64,000 bases of DNA from positions 151,148,344 through 151,212,343 of the forward strand of contig JAOWCC010000577.1 of assembly GCA_030867875.1 (NCBI GenBank), written 5' to 3'. Under the pieces are notes generated by a model. That model worked only from the letters and a program-made list of their open reading frames with translations. It was not told where the DNA came from and ran no database searches. This document shows, one piece after another, positions 57,801 to 64,000 of this stretch. This stretch comes from Actinernus sp. WN-2022 (lineage: Eukaryota; Cnidaria; Anthozoa; Actiniaria; Actinernidae). The position numbers and the translations under genes are program-made. The stretch's first letter is position 1, and each line of letters begins with the position of its first letter.

Positions 57801-60800
57801 CGGAGTTAATAATTGTAAGGAAAATAATAAAGACATTTTAGGGGTTCTGTAGGGATCCTGTAGGGAGATTGTAAGGGTTCTGTAGGGTACCTGTAGGAAT
57901 TCGGTAAGGGTTATGTTGTTCAGCTGAAAAGGGATTGCCGCTATAATTATTTGGAATGAAGAACTGATAGAGAATTGATTTCTTTATCTTTTGCCGCCAT
58001 TTTGAACCCTAGACGTGAACTCATCAAAAACTTAGGCAACCAGTAACTTATTAATATTGATCATACTCACTATTATATTCATTGATTATTCATTGCGCAT
58101 TGCACCTTGTTATTACTCATTCATTATGAATGCAATCCGCCTAATTAATATGTAATAGGTAATGCAATCCTCCTCCTAATTAATATGTAATAGGTAATGC
58201 AAACCTCCGCCTAATTGATATGTAACAGGTAATGCAATCCTCCGCCTAATTAATATGTAATAGGTAATGCAATCCTCCGCCTAATTAATATGTAATAGGT
58301 AATAATTCTCCGCTTAATTAATATTCAGCCGCCATGTTGAATAGGTAATGAATCCTCCACATTCCTCCACACGTTTCCGGCGAATGCCATGCACGCATAT
58401 GATACTACTTACGATACTCAATTGCAAACCGCTCTATGCCGTAAATCATGAGACAATCTATGAGTTTAGAAGTCAGCATTTTGAATAGTGGTAACTCCCT
58501 AAATGATATCTATTGCATATTAGTTCCCAGCCGCCTTGTCGGGGGTCTTGTTTCGTTCTCTGGCCGAGTAGAGGTCAGTCATAACGGAGCTTGGGGTACT
58601 ATATGTGGCAGGAACTGGGGAATCAACGAAGCCACCGTGGTGTGCAGGTCACTCGGCTTCGTTGGCGCCGTTTCTGGGTCATGCTGTGGTCATTATGGAG
58701 GGGGAAATGGAACGATCTGGTTACAGAATGTCACATGCACGGGACAAGAGCCAACTCTGGCAAGCTGTAGACGTAACGGCTGGGGTACGCACACATGTGG
58801 ACATGATATGGACGTCGGGGTGTCATGTATTCCTCAAGCATCAAATGGTGAGCAGATCGATGTAGTAAAGAAAAATACATAGTGCTGTTTATCCACTGAA
58901 TATTTCTTATATATTACTACATCGAAAACTGCATTCTTCAACAATATTATTAGTAAGAGGAGAGAAAAATGGAAAAAGAAAGTTTCGGTTGTAATCAGGT
59001 AAAGTGCAAATTCGAATGGTGTCCTAAGGTGCACCGCAAAATTCCATTAAATTGAAAGTACAATGATCGTTTAAATTAAGGTTTGCGCGACAAAATAAAG
59101 CCAAACCGTACGTAGAAAAGCTTAGTATTTCCTTTTTTAACACTATTTTTACTGCTAATCGAATCCTCCTTCTTTTAAATGTCAGTTTTATAAGTGGGAG
59201 GACGCTGTTGTTAATTCCATGTGAAGCCAGAAATGTTAAAATCGTATATCGTGACACAAAAACTCAATACTTAAACGTACAAAAACTACTTGAACGTTTA
59301 GACTGCTTACTACTTTCCACTCTTAAATGTATTCCCTCTCTTAAAAGTCCGTTTAATAGGTGGGATAAACCCCAACCAAGGACGTGTAGAGGTCCAAATT
59401 GCAAACAGGTGGGGCACCGTATGTGATCGTTCGTGGGACCTGCAAGACGCCACAGTAGCCTGCCGTATGGTCGGTTTTCCTGCTGCCACATCTGCCGAGT
59501 GCTGTGGTCGCTTTGGTCTGGGTAATGGCACGGTATGGATGGAGAATGTTAATTGTACTGGTACAGAGACATCACTGGTAGCGTGTCCTCAAAAGGGATG
59601 GGGATTTGCGAACTGTACGCATGCGCACGATGCAGGAGTGACATGTGCTTCTATTGGTAAGAAGGTTTACTCTGTTTTGAACCTTATTGTCATGTTTTAT
59701 CTCTACGTTATTATTTGTGATGCTGTCATCCATTTATGAAAATATTGTTTAAGATGTCTGTTACTGTTAGGTCAGAGTTTTTCGGATTATCAGAATGTTT
59801 TCTGATTCTATTTAATAGGCAATATTCGTATTTTCACGGACGAGCTGGAACGAGCCCTTAATGGAGGCTCGTGCGGGGAAATTTGCTAAAAGCTATTTAG
59901 AATAAGAAAATAATCCACCGCATGAGCCTCCATTGAGTGCTCGTTCTTGAGAACTTAGAACTTAGAATGTTTACTTCCCACTAGTGTGAAGTGCAAGTGC
60001 GAGTGAGTGCAATAAATTAAAATGAGTGAAATCGCTCTAAAAATGGCGTTAAAGTAGACTAAACTTAATAATACTTATCATGCAAGTGTAGTTGAAATTA
60101 AAGAAAATGAGAAGTAATGGTCGTCAAGAGTTTATAGTCTTTAGATGGGCAGGTGGGCTCATTGTACGTATTTCTGAGAGCGCTAGTGTCTGAAATTGTT
60201 TTATGCTAGATGCAAGGACCGCTGGCTCAGTAAGTTTGTTCCAAACACGAATGGCTGAACAAAAGGAGAGTAGCTGTAAGCGAGTACGTTTACATGAGGT
60301 TGGAGATAAGCATAGGGCTTGCATGACTGTTTTACACATAATGGCATCTCTATATCAACTAAACCATTCCTAATTTTGTAGAATATAGATACTTGATATA
60401 GTAGCCTCCTGTTCTCTAGAGAATCCCACCCGAGGTCATAAACAAGGTCTTGAGAGTTTGTTGACCGACTGTAATGAGATCTCACAAAGCGTGCAGCTCT
60501 CTTTTTGACTTGCTCGATTTTTTGTACATCTCTGTCCGTATAGGGATTCCAAGCACTGGAGGCATACTCCAGTTGGGGCCTAACTAGTGTTTGATAGGCC
60601 TTCTCTTTTACCTCAGAGGTACAGACTTTCAGAGAAAGTGAGAATACGAATATTGCCTGTTTTATGGCTACATCAAGGAAGCAATACTATGATAGACATT
60701 ATTTCGTGACGTTAGTAATCTCTCCTAACGTCATCAGTCAGACTTGTCGGTGGCCTTTCCTGTGTTTTCAACAGAGAGAGTGAACATCATCAAATCAGTC

Positions 60801-63800
60801 TAGCAATTTCTGTAAGACACAGTAACAACAATAGACTAAAAATGACACAACAACGACAATAAAACGATACCAAGAAAGTGAAATCTAAAACTAGATTTGG
60901 ATGGTTATACTCTTCAGAGGCTTCTAACCTATGAGTGCCAAGTGTAAGTCTAAATAACCGTAATAATGGTATAAGTTATCTGCATTGCTTTTTACCACTG
61001 CACTTCTTCTTTCGAGATTATGTATAACCTTAAATGATTTTGAGAAAACTCAATTCTAATTCAACTCTTGGGGGAGAGAACATTTATTTCGAAAATGGAA
61101 ACTTAGATCGGAGCTCGCGAAAATTTAAACAAATAACATTTCAACATAATTTTCTAAACATGTGATAATAAACCTAGTACGTAGCATGGTTACTCGAAAC
61201 CAATGGAGGTCTCGCACTTCAATGTTCTATCGATGTTTCATAGTTGCCCGGATTATGAGAAATGTTTCCGAGTCAGTTGTATGACTAAATCAAGGAAGCA
61301 GTAATATGATAGCCATTGATTGCTGACGTTAGTAATCTCTCCTGAACCTCATCAGTCAGACTTGTCGGTGGCCGTACCTCAAATGAAGGTCGAGTTGAGA
61401 TCTACCATGCCGGTACCTGGGGCACAATCTGTGATGACCACTGGGACTTAAGGGATGCGAATGTGGTGTGCAAAATGTTAGGTTATATTGGTGCCCAATC
61501 TGCCGTGAGTAATGCAAGGTTTGGTCAGGGAACCGGGCAGATTTGGATGGACGATGTTCATTGCAATGGAAGTGAAAGTTCCTTAAGGAACTGTCGGTTT
61601 AGCGGCTGGGGCACACATAACTGCGGACATAGAGAGGATGCTGGTGTTATCTGCCGAAAAAGTGGTGAGTCTAAGTGAAATTGTTTGTTAACCTAAGAAG
61701 GAATACAAAATTGTTTCCAGTATAGCCTTGTAGAGTGGTGTTACTTAACCCGTGAGATAAAATTTAATAGTAAGTATCTAATAATAGTGAAATAGAAACA
61801 AAAGACAATGATGGAAGTAGGGTCTAATTGCGACTATGAGTCTGATATCTATTTCACGGGTAAAGTAAAATCGCTCTATTTTTCGTAATATTACTCAAAT
61901 ATATATTACACTAGAACAATGTACGGACATGTTCAGGATATTGTCAAAACTGTAGGAATCATAAATGATCTCTGAGACACATCAATTGTATTTAGCAAAA
62001 GACTGAGCTAGAGATTAAAGGCCTGGAACGAAAAGATGTGTACAGAGCAAAAAGGACTCCGTTTACTGTAATTAACAATTGAGTAAAAATCAGTGAAAAT
62101 TGATTTAAAACGCTATACACCTGCCTGGGAAAAAGAGACCAAAATATCACTGTCAATTTGGTCAAGAAAGTGGATGCGTCATTTGTTGATAAGGTAGAAG
62201 CGTTATAAACAAGGTTAGAAGGGGATAGTGCTGATGGAATAATGAATTCATCACAAACAACTGCACTGTGCTGACGAGTATAGTCTCTCCGTTCTTAGAG
62301 AGATGAAACACCTTATTTGTTAACTGACTGCTGCACACAGAAATGGTTGTATTCATAGTAAATAGTAAAGGTTAAGCGTCGTTGTTTATCTTCAGCTCCC
62401 AGTGTACCTCCACCTAATGTTCGAGCATTTAACCAGAGCTCCACCAGTATCCTGGTTCAGTGGGATCCAATCTCTCCTGCTCACATCCAAGGCGTTTTAT
62501 TGGGCTATCGTATATTCTACCGTAAAATGAATGGATCGGTGACTTTTACAAATACGACTGGTCCAAACACTCTGCAGACGGTGTTGACAGGTTTGGAGGT
62601 GTATACAACGTACGAGATACAAGTAGCTGCGTACAATCGTCAAGGGAATGGACCGAAAAGTCCTCTGATTGTTATCACAACGAATGAAGATGGTAAGTAC
62701 CACTTGTGAACTTTGAAGCGACCAGCAAAGTTGTAAGATGTCATACATTTAGAAAGGAAATCCAATGGTAAATTTAGCACAAACTCACAATTCGCCCGTT
62801 CATGCTAATTACTTGCGGCAAATGTTTTGAGGGGTGTTAAGGGTTTTTAAGTTGTTGGTGTGTGTTAAAGTATTTGTATTGAGTTTTCAACAGAGACAGT
62901 GAACGTTATATCAAATCAGTCTAGCAGTTTCTGTAAGACACAGTAACTAGGATAGACTAACAATGACACAACAACGACAATGAAACGATGCCAGGAAAGT
63001 GAAACCTGAAACTAGATTCGGATGGTTATACACTTCAGAGGCTTCTAACCTATGAGTGTCAAGTGTAAGTCTAAATAACCGTAATAATGGTATGTTATCT
63101 GCATTGCTTTTTACCACTGCACTTCTTGTTTCGAGATTATAAACAACCTTAATGATGTTGAGAAAACTCAATTCTGCCCTTGGAACAGATTGCATTTATT
63201 TCGAATACGGAAAGCCAAGATTATCAGGTCTAGAGCGCCAAGGTGTTTGGTTGATGAGTGGTCCTCATTTCCCAGTAAATCGGAACTCGCGACAATATTA
63301 AATAACAGCAAATAGCGTTTCAACATAATTTCAATTGCTAAACATGTTAAAATGAACCGAAAACTCAAAAAGAATGGACGTCTCGCACTTCAGTGTCTTA
63401 GTGATGTTTCATAGTTCCCCGGATTATGAGAAATATTTCGGATTCTATTGTATGACTAAAGCAAGGAAGCAATGATATGATAGACATTCATTCGTAATGT
63501 TTGTAATCTCATCAGTCAGACTTGTCGGTGGCCGTACCTCAAATGAAGGTCGAGTTGAGATCTACCATGCCGGTACCTGGGGCACAATCTGTGATGACCA
63601 CTGGGACTTAAGGGATGCCATTGTGGTGTGCAAAATGCTAGGTTATACTGGTGCTCAGTCTGCCGTAACTAATGCACGCTTTGGACCGGGAAGCGGGCAG
63701 ATTTGGATGGACGATGTTCAGTGCAATGGAAGTGAACGTTCATTAAATAACTGTCCCTTTAGAGGCTGGGGCATTCATAACTGCGGGCATAGCGAGGATG

Positions 63801-63824
63801 CTGGTGTTATCTGCCGAAGAAGTG
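42719..63824 (+). CDS. Multi-SRCR / FN3 extracellular protein gene, 5' part (continues past window)
   Basis: Scavenger receptor cysteine-rich (SRCR) domains are extracellular ligand-binding modules used by innate immune receptors and secreted mucosal proteins; in cnidarians they are expanded and have been linked to microbe and symbiont recognition. Exons: 42719-42812 (signal peptide), 54935-55240, 55719-56024, 58524-58847, 59348-59656 and 61356-61664 (SRCR1 to 5), 62396-62692 (FN3), 63516-63824 (SRCR6). Every junction is phase 1, so each exon is a symmetric 1-1 module, and the joined reading frame is open for about 751 residues. No stop or transmembrane segment is reached, so the C-terminal half and membrane topology are unknown. 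Domain identity is very secure. Joining the distant first exon rests on its signal peptide, matching phase and the absence of another candidate. No specific ortholog name is justified. Confidence 0.85.
42813..44800. other. SRCR gene intron 1, first 2 kb
   Basis: No exon found. TTGTGGACCTCAA occurs twice (about 43182 and 43387). Short open frames at 42966-43148 and 43564-43800 show no domain. Confidence 0.35.
44803..45158 (-). mobile_element. MITE with GGGGGTACTCCC-type ends
   Basis: The ends CCGGGGGGGTGGGGGGTACT and GGGAGTACCACCCCCGGGC are inverted repeats. Internally CTGTTTAGGACAGA-type words recur several times. Resembles a common anthozoan repeat (recollection). Confidence 0.65.
45159..46531. 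other. SRCR intron 1, low-complexity and LINE-tail-like
   Basis: CAGACAGACAGATAGA microsatellite (45520-45545), a possible LINE 3' tail (45545-45720) and a C-only run of about 28 bases near 45811-45838 within a C-rich tract to 45865. No coding sequence recognised. Confidence 0.45.
46532..46705 (+). repeat. Repeat CAAGAGCCCATCTGGGC, third copy
   Basis: Near-identical to 32804-32965, with an extra GCTGAATTTA stretch shared with 52086-52262. Flanking sequences differ, so the copies were dispersed and not locally duplicated. Confidence 0.85.
46706..48292. other. SRCR intron 1, diverged tandem segment
   Basis: 47870-48000 and 48063-48206 share CACCGATTAACTTCT and GTGAAATCCT...TTTCTTG with about 200 bases offset, an old tandem duplication. 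Nothing else recognised. Confidence 0.4.
48293..48507. repeat. Large hairpin, about 95-base arms
   Basis: CTGTAAAATATTTGAATAAA, GCCACTGTGATGTCTTCTGT and CAACAAGG-type words in the left arm (to 48384) are exactly reversed in the right arm (48407-48507), ending TTATTCAAATATTTTACAG. One small indel only. The loop is about 22 bases. Confidence 0.92.
48526..48616. repeat. 45-bp tandem duplication
   Basis: CGCTACGCTCCCATACAAAC followed by CCTTATATTTTCGT occurs twice in a row directly after the large hairpin. Confidence 0.8.
48617..50289. other. SRCR intron 1, AT-rich, no gene seen
   Basis: 48823-48870 holds AACAAGAGGCTGTACCAGCC followed by TTTACTCGGGCC, a hairpin-plus-ACTCGGGC end like other repeats here. 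Otherwise unassigned. Confidence 0.4.
50290..50505 (-). mobile_element. tRNA-derived SINE, minus strand
   Basis: On the minus strand GTAAGCTCAGTGGTTAAGTG gives an A box and GGTTCAAATCC (50432-50442) a B box about 40 bases later. It is followed by a non-tRNA body. There is no matching acceptor stem, so it is not a tRNA gene. Confidence 0.7.
50506..52085. other. SRCR intron 1, repeat fragments
   Basis: 51125-51235 is a direct copy of bases 1-105. 51895-51950 has TTGCGCCAGCACTGTTCAC twice. 51945-52050 ends in a hairpin CGCGCCAGCCGAAGGCCTGGC followed by CCGAGTAAT, a second subtype of the ACTCGGGC-end family. Confidence 0.55.
52086..52262 (+). repeat. Repeat CAAGAGCCCATCTGGGC, fourth copy
   Basis: Matches 46532-46705 closely, including GAGTGGCCGGTAGCGCGGTG-like sequence (here GAGCTGTGGCCGG). 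It begins right after the related hairpin-end repeat. Confidence 0.85.
53320..53662 (-). repeat. ACTCGGGCTGCC-end repeat, third copy
   Basis: Reverse orientation of 30480-30740: CCTGAGCCTGTTGGAAGGCT, GTGCAATCTGATTGGT and the terminal GACTCGGCGCTGCCACAGGC. An inserted CACATTTGAGAGA duplication lies inside. Confidence 0.75.
53663..54934. other. End of SRCR intron 1
   Basis: GACGGCGACGGCAGTGACGA (54111) and an inverted-like GCCGTCGTCCTAGACG (54419) suggest a MITE with weak TIRs. A CT microsatellite is at 54719-54730. The polypyrimidine tract and ACAG acceptor of SRCR1 end the interval. Confidence 0.4.
54935..55240 (+). CDS. SRCR domain 1 exon
   Basis: A 306-base, phase 1-1 exon (acceptor AATTACAG, donor GTAGGT) encoding one full SRCR domain: [20 protein letters not shown], then [19 protein letters not shown], then [16 protein letters not shown], ending [13 protein letters not shown]. 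It has six Cys, at the positions of the group A pattern; the group B Cys before EGRVE and after CRMMG are missing (Thr and Phe there). Domain identity is certain. Confidence 0.95.
55719..56024 (+). CDS. SRCR domain 2 exon
   Basis: A 306-base phase 1-1 exon. It encodes [57 protein letters not shown] and [16 protein letters not shown]. Six-Cys SRCR, closest in style to domain 1. The usual GWGTHNC is GWTIHNC here. Acceptor TTTTCACAG, donor GTAAGT. Confidence 0.95.
56345..58408. mobile_element. 2.06-kb foldback element with telomere-like core, 8-bp TSD
   Basis: Flanked by TTACGATA (56337-56344 and 58409-58416). The ends are GTAGTATTATATGCATGGC and the reverse complement of GCCATGCACGCATATGATAC. 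Arms of up to about 1 kb pair along their length: GAATATTAATTAGGCGG, CAGCTGAACAAC, AGTCTATATATAGTCTAG and others. Sub-repeats: 35-bp units (GTAATAGGTAATGCAATCCT) five times in the right arm, CCCTACAGAAG runs in the left. The centre at 57225-57510 has CCCTAACC-type then GGTTAGGGTTAGGG-type words. A poly-G run lies at 57622-57641. No coding capacity. Confidence 0.9.
57225..57510. repeat. Telomere-like CCCTAA / TTAGGG words in inverted layout
   Basis: On the left AACCCTAACCGAACCCTAAC and ACCCTAAAATTGAC. On the right GGTTAGGGTTAGGGTCAATT, TTAGGGTTAGGGTT and GGTTAGGTTAGGGTTAGCC. Units are degenerate, not a pure (TTAGGG)n array, and face each other around about 57350. Confidence 0.9.
58524..58847 (+). 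CDS. SRCR domain 3 exon (with adjacent Cys-Cys)
   Basis: A 324-base exon. The acceptor GCATATTAG at 58523 is chosen over TTCCCAG because it keeps phase 1 (G plus TT). It encodes [60 protein letters not shown] and [13 protein letters not shown]. Eight Cys: the six usual ones plus a vicinal pair where other domains have PGNARFG. The CDDxW motif is CGRNW. Asn-glycosylation sites NGT and NVT are present. Donor GTGAGC. Confidence 0.92.
59348..59656 (+). CDS. SRCR domain 4 exon (with adjacent Cys-Cys)
   Basis: A 309-base phase 1-1 exon (acceptor CTCTTAAAAG, donor GTAAGA). It encodes [60 protein letters not shown] and [13 protein letters not shown]. Like domain 3 it has a CC pair and an NGT-W stretch, so domains 3 and 4 are probably sister modules. 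NCT sequons occur twice. Confidence 0.92.
59817..60658. repeat. Inverted repeat enclosing a LINE fragment
   Basis: AGGCAATATTCGTATTTTCA (59817-59837) and GTGAGAATACGAATATTGCC (60638-60658) are reverse complements with one difference. A second inverted pair follows inside (TTAATGGAGGCTC with GAGCCTCCATTGA). Lies in the SRCR4-SRCR5 intron. Confidence 0.7.
60124..60642 (-). pseudogene. LINE reverse transcriptase C-terminal fragment, frameshifted
   Basis: Minus strand: [79 protein letters not shown] and, after a frameshift near 60270, [12 protein letters not shown]. This is the usual thumb and C-terminal segment of CR1/jockey-type non-LTR retrotransposons. The polymerase core is absent. It is dead. 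Confidence 0.82.
60757..61980. repeat. Tandem duplication unit A (SRCR5 plus flanking introns)
   Basis: From TTTTCAACAGAGAGAGTGAA this stretch matches 62885-63964 along its length, with small indels, at an offset of about 2.16 kb: intron, SRCR exon and downstream intron (TATATTACACTAGAACAAT) are all duplicated. Confidence 0.88.
61356..61664 (+). CDS. SRCR domain 5 exon
   Basis: A 309-base phase 1-1 exon (acceptor CCTCATCAG, donor GTGAGT). It encodes [60 protein letters not shown] and [16 protein letters not shown]. Six-Cys type. Nearly identical to domain 6, including the intron sequence before it, so the pair arose by recent duplication. Confidence 0.95.
62396..62692 (+). CDS. Fibronectin type III domain exon
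   Basis: A 297-base phase 1-1 exon (acceptor TATCTTCAG, donor GTAAGT) encoding one FN3 domain of 99 residues: [58 protein letters not shown] and [16 protein letters not shown]. The B-strand Trp (VQWDP), the YRIFYR strand, the tyrosine corner ([11 protein letters not shown]) and the G-strand end are all present. It is inserted between two near-identical SRCR modules. Confidence 0.95.
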
Positions 63825-64000
63825 GTTTGTATAAACGAAGTTGTTACTTCTTATTTAACCTAAGAAGGGGAAAAATGTAAGCAGTAGCCCTGTATTTTTC
63901 GTGATATTATTAACATATATTACACTAGAACAATTTGGGATATTACCAAATCTGCAGCTATCGTAAATGATCTCTTGAGTGAAAGCAATTGGACTTCGCA
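62885..64000. repeat. Tandem duplication unit B (SRCR6 plus flanking introns)
   Basis: From TTTTCAACAGAGACAGTGAA this stretch repeats unit A. The copy still continues at the window end, so the FN3 exon may also be duplicated beyond it. Confidence 0.88.
63516..63824 (+). CDS. SRCR domain 6 exon
   Basis: A 309-base exon almost identical to the SRCR5 exon, with changes such as [15 protein letters not shown] and [20 protein letters not shown]. Acceptor AATCTCATCAG. The donor is GTTTGT, weaker than the GTGAGT of its duplicate, so splicing here may be inefficient. An in-frame readthrough would stop at TAA 63878-63880 after about 18 residues, which would give a truncated secreted form. Confidence 0.9.

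Larger units (their letters stand above)
56155..58435. mobile_element. TA-flanked MITE split by a foldback element
   Basis: The left part 56155-56336 begins (TA)GAGCAGTTTTCAATTGAG. The right part 58417-58435 ends CTCAATTGCAAACCGCTC(TA). The 20-base ends are inverted repeats with TA on both outer sides. Everything between 56337 and 58416 is the inserted foldback plus one TSD copy. Confidence 0.8.

Noticed and set aside
58521..58531. Acceptor TTCCCAG at 58530 for SRCR3
   Set aside because: It would break the phase 1 rule kept by all other exons; TATTAG at 58523 keeps the frame.

Overview
The window is eukaryotic: AT-rich, with split genes, GT-AG introns and dense repeats. The gene content (a multi-SRCR receptor with an FN3 domain, a PIF1 helicase with a long Ser-rich tail) and the repeat families (tRNA-derived SINEs, TGACGTCA-type palindromic MITEs, Mutator-type foldbacks, a multi-copy RecQ-like helicase fragment) fit an anthozoan cnidarian, probably a coral or sea anemone. 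That assignment is inference; no marker gene settles it.

Two host genes are supported, both on the + strand. (1) Positions 2453-28471 hold the 3' part of a PIF1-family DNA helicase gene. Eleven exons join in perfect phase into 696 codons plus a stop. The Walker A exon lies upstream of the window. Helicase motifs Ia to VI are read in order, followed by a 327-residue low-complexity tail with a SUMO-interacting-type motif. (2) Positions 42719-63824 hold the 5' part of a secreted or membrane multi-SRCR gene. It has a signal-peptide exon, a 12-kb intron, five SRCR exons, one FN3 exon and a sixth SRCR exon. Every intron is phase 1, and the gene continues past the window end. SRCR5 and SRCR6 belong to a recent tandem duplication with a 2.16-kb offset.

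Most of the rest is mobile DNA, much of it nested and datable by target-site duplications (TSDs). Introns of PIF1 carry a TTAA-flanked element inside a palindromic MITE (9.3-11.2 kb), another TTAA element (12.2-13.2 kb), a Mutator-like element with a spliced transposase gene (17.3-20.2 kb), a 1.4-kb long-TIR element with a 9-bp TSD (20.7-22.1 kb), and two TTAA elements placed in the centre of a palindrome (23.8-25.8 kb). The intergenic region 28.5-42.7 kb contains a SINE, a 2.55-kb TIR element with a 10-bp TSD that carries a decayed RecQ-like helicase fragment, a broken LINE reverse transcriptase and several MITEs. The long first SRCR intron carries further MITEs and a tRNA-like SINE. The intron between SRCR2 and SRCR3 holds a 2.06-kb foldback element with telomere-like repeats at its centre, inserted with an 8-bp TSD into a TA-flanked MITE.

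The two host genes have unrelated jobs: PIF1 in nuclear or mitochondrial genome maintenance, the SRCR protein outside the cell. No operon-like or functional coupling is visible. No CRISPR array, rRNA gene or intact canonical tRNA gene was seen.
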